Shown: positions 14,519 to 16,167 of the stretch, piece by piece
How positions within the stretch are numbered: position 1 is the stretch's first letter
How the letters are laid out: every line of letters begins with the position of its first letter
NCBI GenBank assembly: GCA_002937555.1
Contig: PTKB01000027.1
Span: forward strand, 1 to 16,167
Direction of reading: 5' to 3'
From: Alphaproteobacteria bacterium MarineAlpha10_Bin2
Lineage (GTDB): Bacteria; Pseudomonadota; Alphaproteobacteria; UBA828
DNA: 16,167 nt
The notes under the pieces: model-generated
Told to the model about the DNA's origin: nothing
Seen by the model: only the letters and a program-made list of their open reading frames with translations
Database searches by the model: none
Program-made: the position numbers and the translations under genes

Positions 14519-15583
14519 TTACGTCTCTTCGCCGAAGAGTACCCTGACTTCCGCTTTGCTCGCCATCATTTCACCGATCCGGGTGGCGGCGGCGAAACCG
14601 CTGTCATGAAACATGGCGAGCACGGATTCCGCCGCCTCCGGTGCGCATGCAACCAGGAGTCCGCCGCTGGTTTGCGGGTCGCAAAGTATGCTTTGCCGCC
14701 AAGATTCGATATTCGCCGGCAAGCGCACCTCTTTGCCGTAACTTTGCCAATTGCGCGTTGCCGCGCCGGTGCTGGCGCCGGCCAAGGCGAGGCTCCGTGC
14801 GGAGGGCAGGATCGGCAGCGAGTCCAGCGTCAAATTCGCCGCGAGGCCGGCGCCCCGGCACATTTCCAGGAGATGCCCCAAAAGGCCAAAGCCGGTCACG
14901 TCGGTCATCGCATGCACTGCGGAATGCTCGGCCAACGTCATGCCCACTCGATTGAGTTGGGTCGCGGTCTCCAACAATTCCCGATAGCCCGCTTCGTCGA
15001 GTTCGCCGCGCTGCAACGCACCGCTCAAGATGCCGATTCCGAGTGGCTTGCCTAGGATCAACATGTCACCGGCCTCGGCCGTATCGTTGCGCTTGATGCG
15101 TTCGGGCGCGACCAGGCCGATGGCCGCTAGGCCGTAGATCGGCTCCGGCGCATCTATCGAATGGCCGCCGGCAATGGCGACACTCGCCGCTTCGCAGGCC
15201 GCGCCGCCGCCGGCCAAGATTTGCCGGATCACCTCGACCGGCAGCTTGTCGATCGGCATACCGACGATCGCGAGCGCCAGGATCGGCCGCCCCCCGGTCG
15301 CATAGATGTCGGAGAGCGCGTTGGTCGCGGCGATGCGGCCGAAATCGAAAGGGTCATCGACGATCGGCATGAAGAAATCGGTGGTCGCGACCACGGCCTG
15401 ATCGCCGTCGATGCGATAAACGGCGGCATCGTCGCTCGAACCGTTTCCCAACAGCAGAGCCGGGTCGGCGAACGCCTGCGGCAGCCCGTCCAGAATGTCG
15501 CTGAGGATTGCCGGCGCGATCTTGCAGCCGCAGCCGCCGCCATGCGAAAGCTCGGTCAGGCGAATATGGCTGTCATCCGCCAT
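14519..15583 (-). CDS. selD: Selenophosphate synthetase (selenide, water dikinase)
   Basis: A 354-residue SelD, normal length. It makes selenophosphate from selenide and ATP, the selenium donor for selenocysteine, selenouridine and, in some bacteria, a Mo-hydroxylase cofactor. The N-terminal catalytic motif GGGCGCKIAP carries C18 and K21, equivalent to E. coli C17 and K20; position 18 is Cys, not Sec. Further family motifs: DDAAVYRIDGDQAVVATTD, the metal-binding region FDFGRIAATNALSDIYATGG, AIAGGHSIDAPEPIYG, the second domain's DVTGFGLLGHLLEM, and SILCDPQTSGGLLVA. The gene starts 27 bp after the ArsM-like methyltransferase and ends 16 bp before the selenoprotein-B-family gene, both with in-frame TGA, in one operon. 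That supports selenocysteine synthesis as its role here. selA, selB and selC are not in this window. Confidence 0.97.
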   Translation of the reverse strand: MADDSHIRLTELSHGGGCGCKIAPAILSDILDGLPQAFADPALLLGNGSSDDAAVYRIDGDQAVVATTDFFMPIVDDPFDFGRIAATNALSDIYATGGRPILALAIVGMPIDKLPVEVIRQILAGGGAACEAASVAIAGGHSIDAPEPIYGLAAIGLVAPERIKRNDTAEAGDMLILGKPLGIGILSGALQRGELDEAGYRELLETATQLNRVGMTLAEHSAVHAMTDVTGFGLLGHLLEMCRGAGLAANLTLDSLPILPSARSLALAGASTGAATRNWQSYGKEVRLPANIESWRQSILCDPQTSGGLLVACAPEAAESVLAMFHDSGFAAATRIGEMMASKAEVRVLFGEET

Positions 15584-15610
15584 GACAGGCCCCGGTTTGT
15601 ACGTGAGCGT

Positions 15611-16167
15611 CTAGGCCGGCTTCATTGCCTGAAAAGCGTAGCCGAAGACCTCGAATGCACGCGCGTTCTTCTCTCCGCCGGCGTCGCCGAAGGTATCGAC
15701 CGGCGGGCCGATCTCGATATCGACAAAACCGATATCCTCCATCATCTTGCGCCAGCCTGCGCACGGCAGGCCACCGGCAATTCAAGATGTCCAGAGGTCG
15801 ATATTGGCGATGGCCGAAGCAGGCACCGACTTGCCGTTGGCGATATCGGCGAATTGCAGCGTGCCGCCCGGGCGCAGCACCCGCATGATCTCGCCGAAGG
15901 CCTGTTTTTTATCTGCGCAGAGGTTGATCACGCCATTGGAAATAACCACGTCGGCCCAGCCGTCTTCCACCGGCATATCCTCAATCAGGCCTTCGCGGAA
16001 TTCGACATTGCCGGTATCCATCGCCTTGGCCGTGGCGCGGGATTTCGCCAGCATCTCCTCGGTCATATCGATGCCGACCACTTGGCCGCTCGGCCCGACC
16101 TGGGTTGCGGCGACGAAACAGTCGAAGCCGGTGCCGGAGCAGATATCGACAACTTTCTCGCCTTTCT
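15611..16167 (-). CDS. ArsM-like SAM-dependent methyltransferase, probable selenoprotein (5' end outside window)
   Basis: The frame is open to the window edge; the start is upstream. The Rossmann methyltransferase motif I is KVVDICSGTGFDCFVAA, followed by VVGIDMTEEMLAKSR, VISNGVINLCADKKQAF and RVLRPGGTLQFADI. This is the arsenite/metalloid methyltransferase layout. The frame then reads IDLWTS, TGA at 15782-15784, and continues in the same frame IAGGLPCAGWRKMMEDIGF to a TAG at 15611-15613. In ArsM proteins this position (…C-I-x-G-A/G) is a conserved arsenic-binding Cys (Cys224 of the algal enzyme, from memory), so Sec would replace a ligand. The other ArsM Cys in the ISNC motif is Gly here, with a Cys four residues later. 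A 6-bp hairpin with loop CGTGC starts 17 nt after the TGA. It is the first visible gene of the selD operon. Substrate could be arsenite, selenium or another thiophile. Confidence 0.85.
15755..15784 (-). promoter_or_regulatory. Recoding TGA and downstream bSECIS-like hairpin (ArsM-like gene)
   Basis: TGA is at 15784-15782. On the minus strand GCCTGC (15771-15766) pairs perfectly with GCAGGC (15760-15755) around CGTGC (15765-15761). Two wobble pairs and then GC pairs can extend the stem below. The loop starts 17 nt after the TGA and, like that of the selenoprotein B-family hairpin, begins CGTG. The fold is by eye. Confidence 0.65.

Noticed and set aside
14429..15055. 208-codon plus-strand frame opposite selD
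   Set aside because: selD is unambiguous; this is its antisense shadow.

Overview
The window is GC-rich, densely coded chromosomal DNA with short intergenic gaps (the longest is about 230 bp). Gene content points to an alphaproteobacterium or close relative, probably environmental: a DUF4864 secreted protein, a rhizobial-type (ReAV-like) asparaginase, a molybdenum hydroxylase operon, phosphotransferase and LLM flavoprotein families, and use of selenium. This is inferred from protein families; there is no rRNA marker. I saw no tRNA, rRNA, CRISPR array or insertion sequence.

Layout. 1-2857: end of a class III nucleotide cyclase (+), converging with a DUF4864 exported protein (-); a cupin (+) converging with an APH-type phosphotransferase (-); an XRE-type regulator (-). 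3065-7237: a frameshifted MarR regulator (-) divergent from an L-asparaginase (+), with an inverted repeat between them; a C45-type N-terminal-nucleophile acyltransferase/hydrolase (-) convergent with the asparaginase across a hairpin and divergent from an LLM-class flavin monooxygenase (+). 7238-8559: a perfect 7-3-7 palindrome, then a glutaredoxin-DinB fusion translationally coupled to a damaged YcbL-type metallo-beta-lactamase-fold gene. 8724-12611: a molybdenum hydroxylase operon (FAD subunit, [2Fe-2S] subunit, Mo subunit, MoaD/ThiS-like protein). 12642-16167: a convergent minus-strand operon, in transcription order: ArsM-like methyltransferase, selD, a glycine-reductase selenoprotein-B-family protein, an unrecognised protein and a 2-oxoglutarate/Fe(II) oxygenase.

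The most notable feature is the last operon. Two of its genes are each cut by one in-frame TGA with homology continuing in the same frame on both sides. In one the TGA is in a 'UPFC' motif; in the other it stands where ArsM enzymes have an arsenic-binding Cys. A GC-rich hairpin starts its loop 17-18 nt after each TGA, and both loops begin CGTG. Selenophosphate synthetase lies between the two genes. The simplest reading is that both encode selenoproteins, and that standard gene calling would truncate or split them. A third in-frame TGA, in the metallo-beta-lactamase gene, lacks such a hairpin and sits in a gene that has also lost metal-binding segments, so I read it as decay, with selenocysteine as an alternative.

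The selenium operon may support a metalloid or thiol/selenol redox and methylation function, but its substrate cannot be read from the sequence. selA, selB and selC are not in the window.
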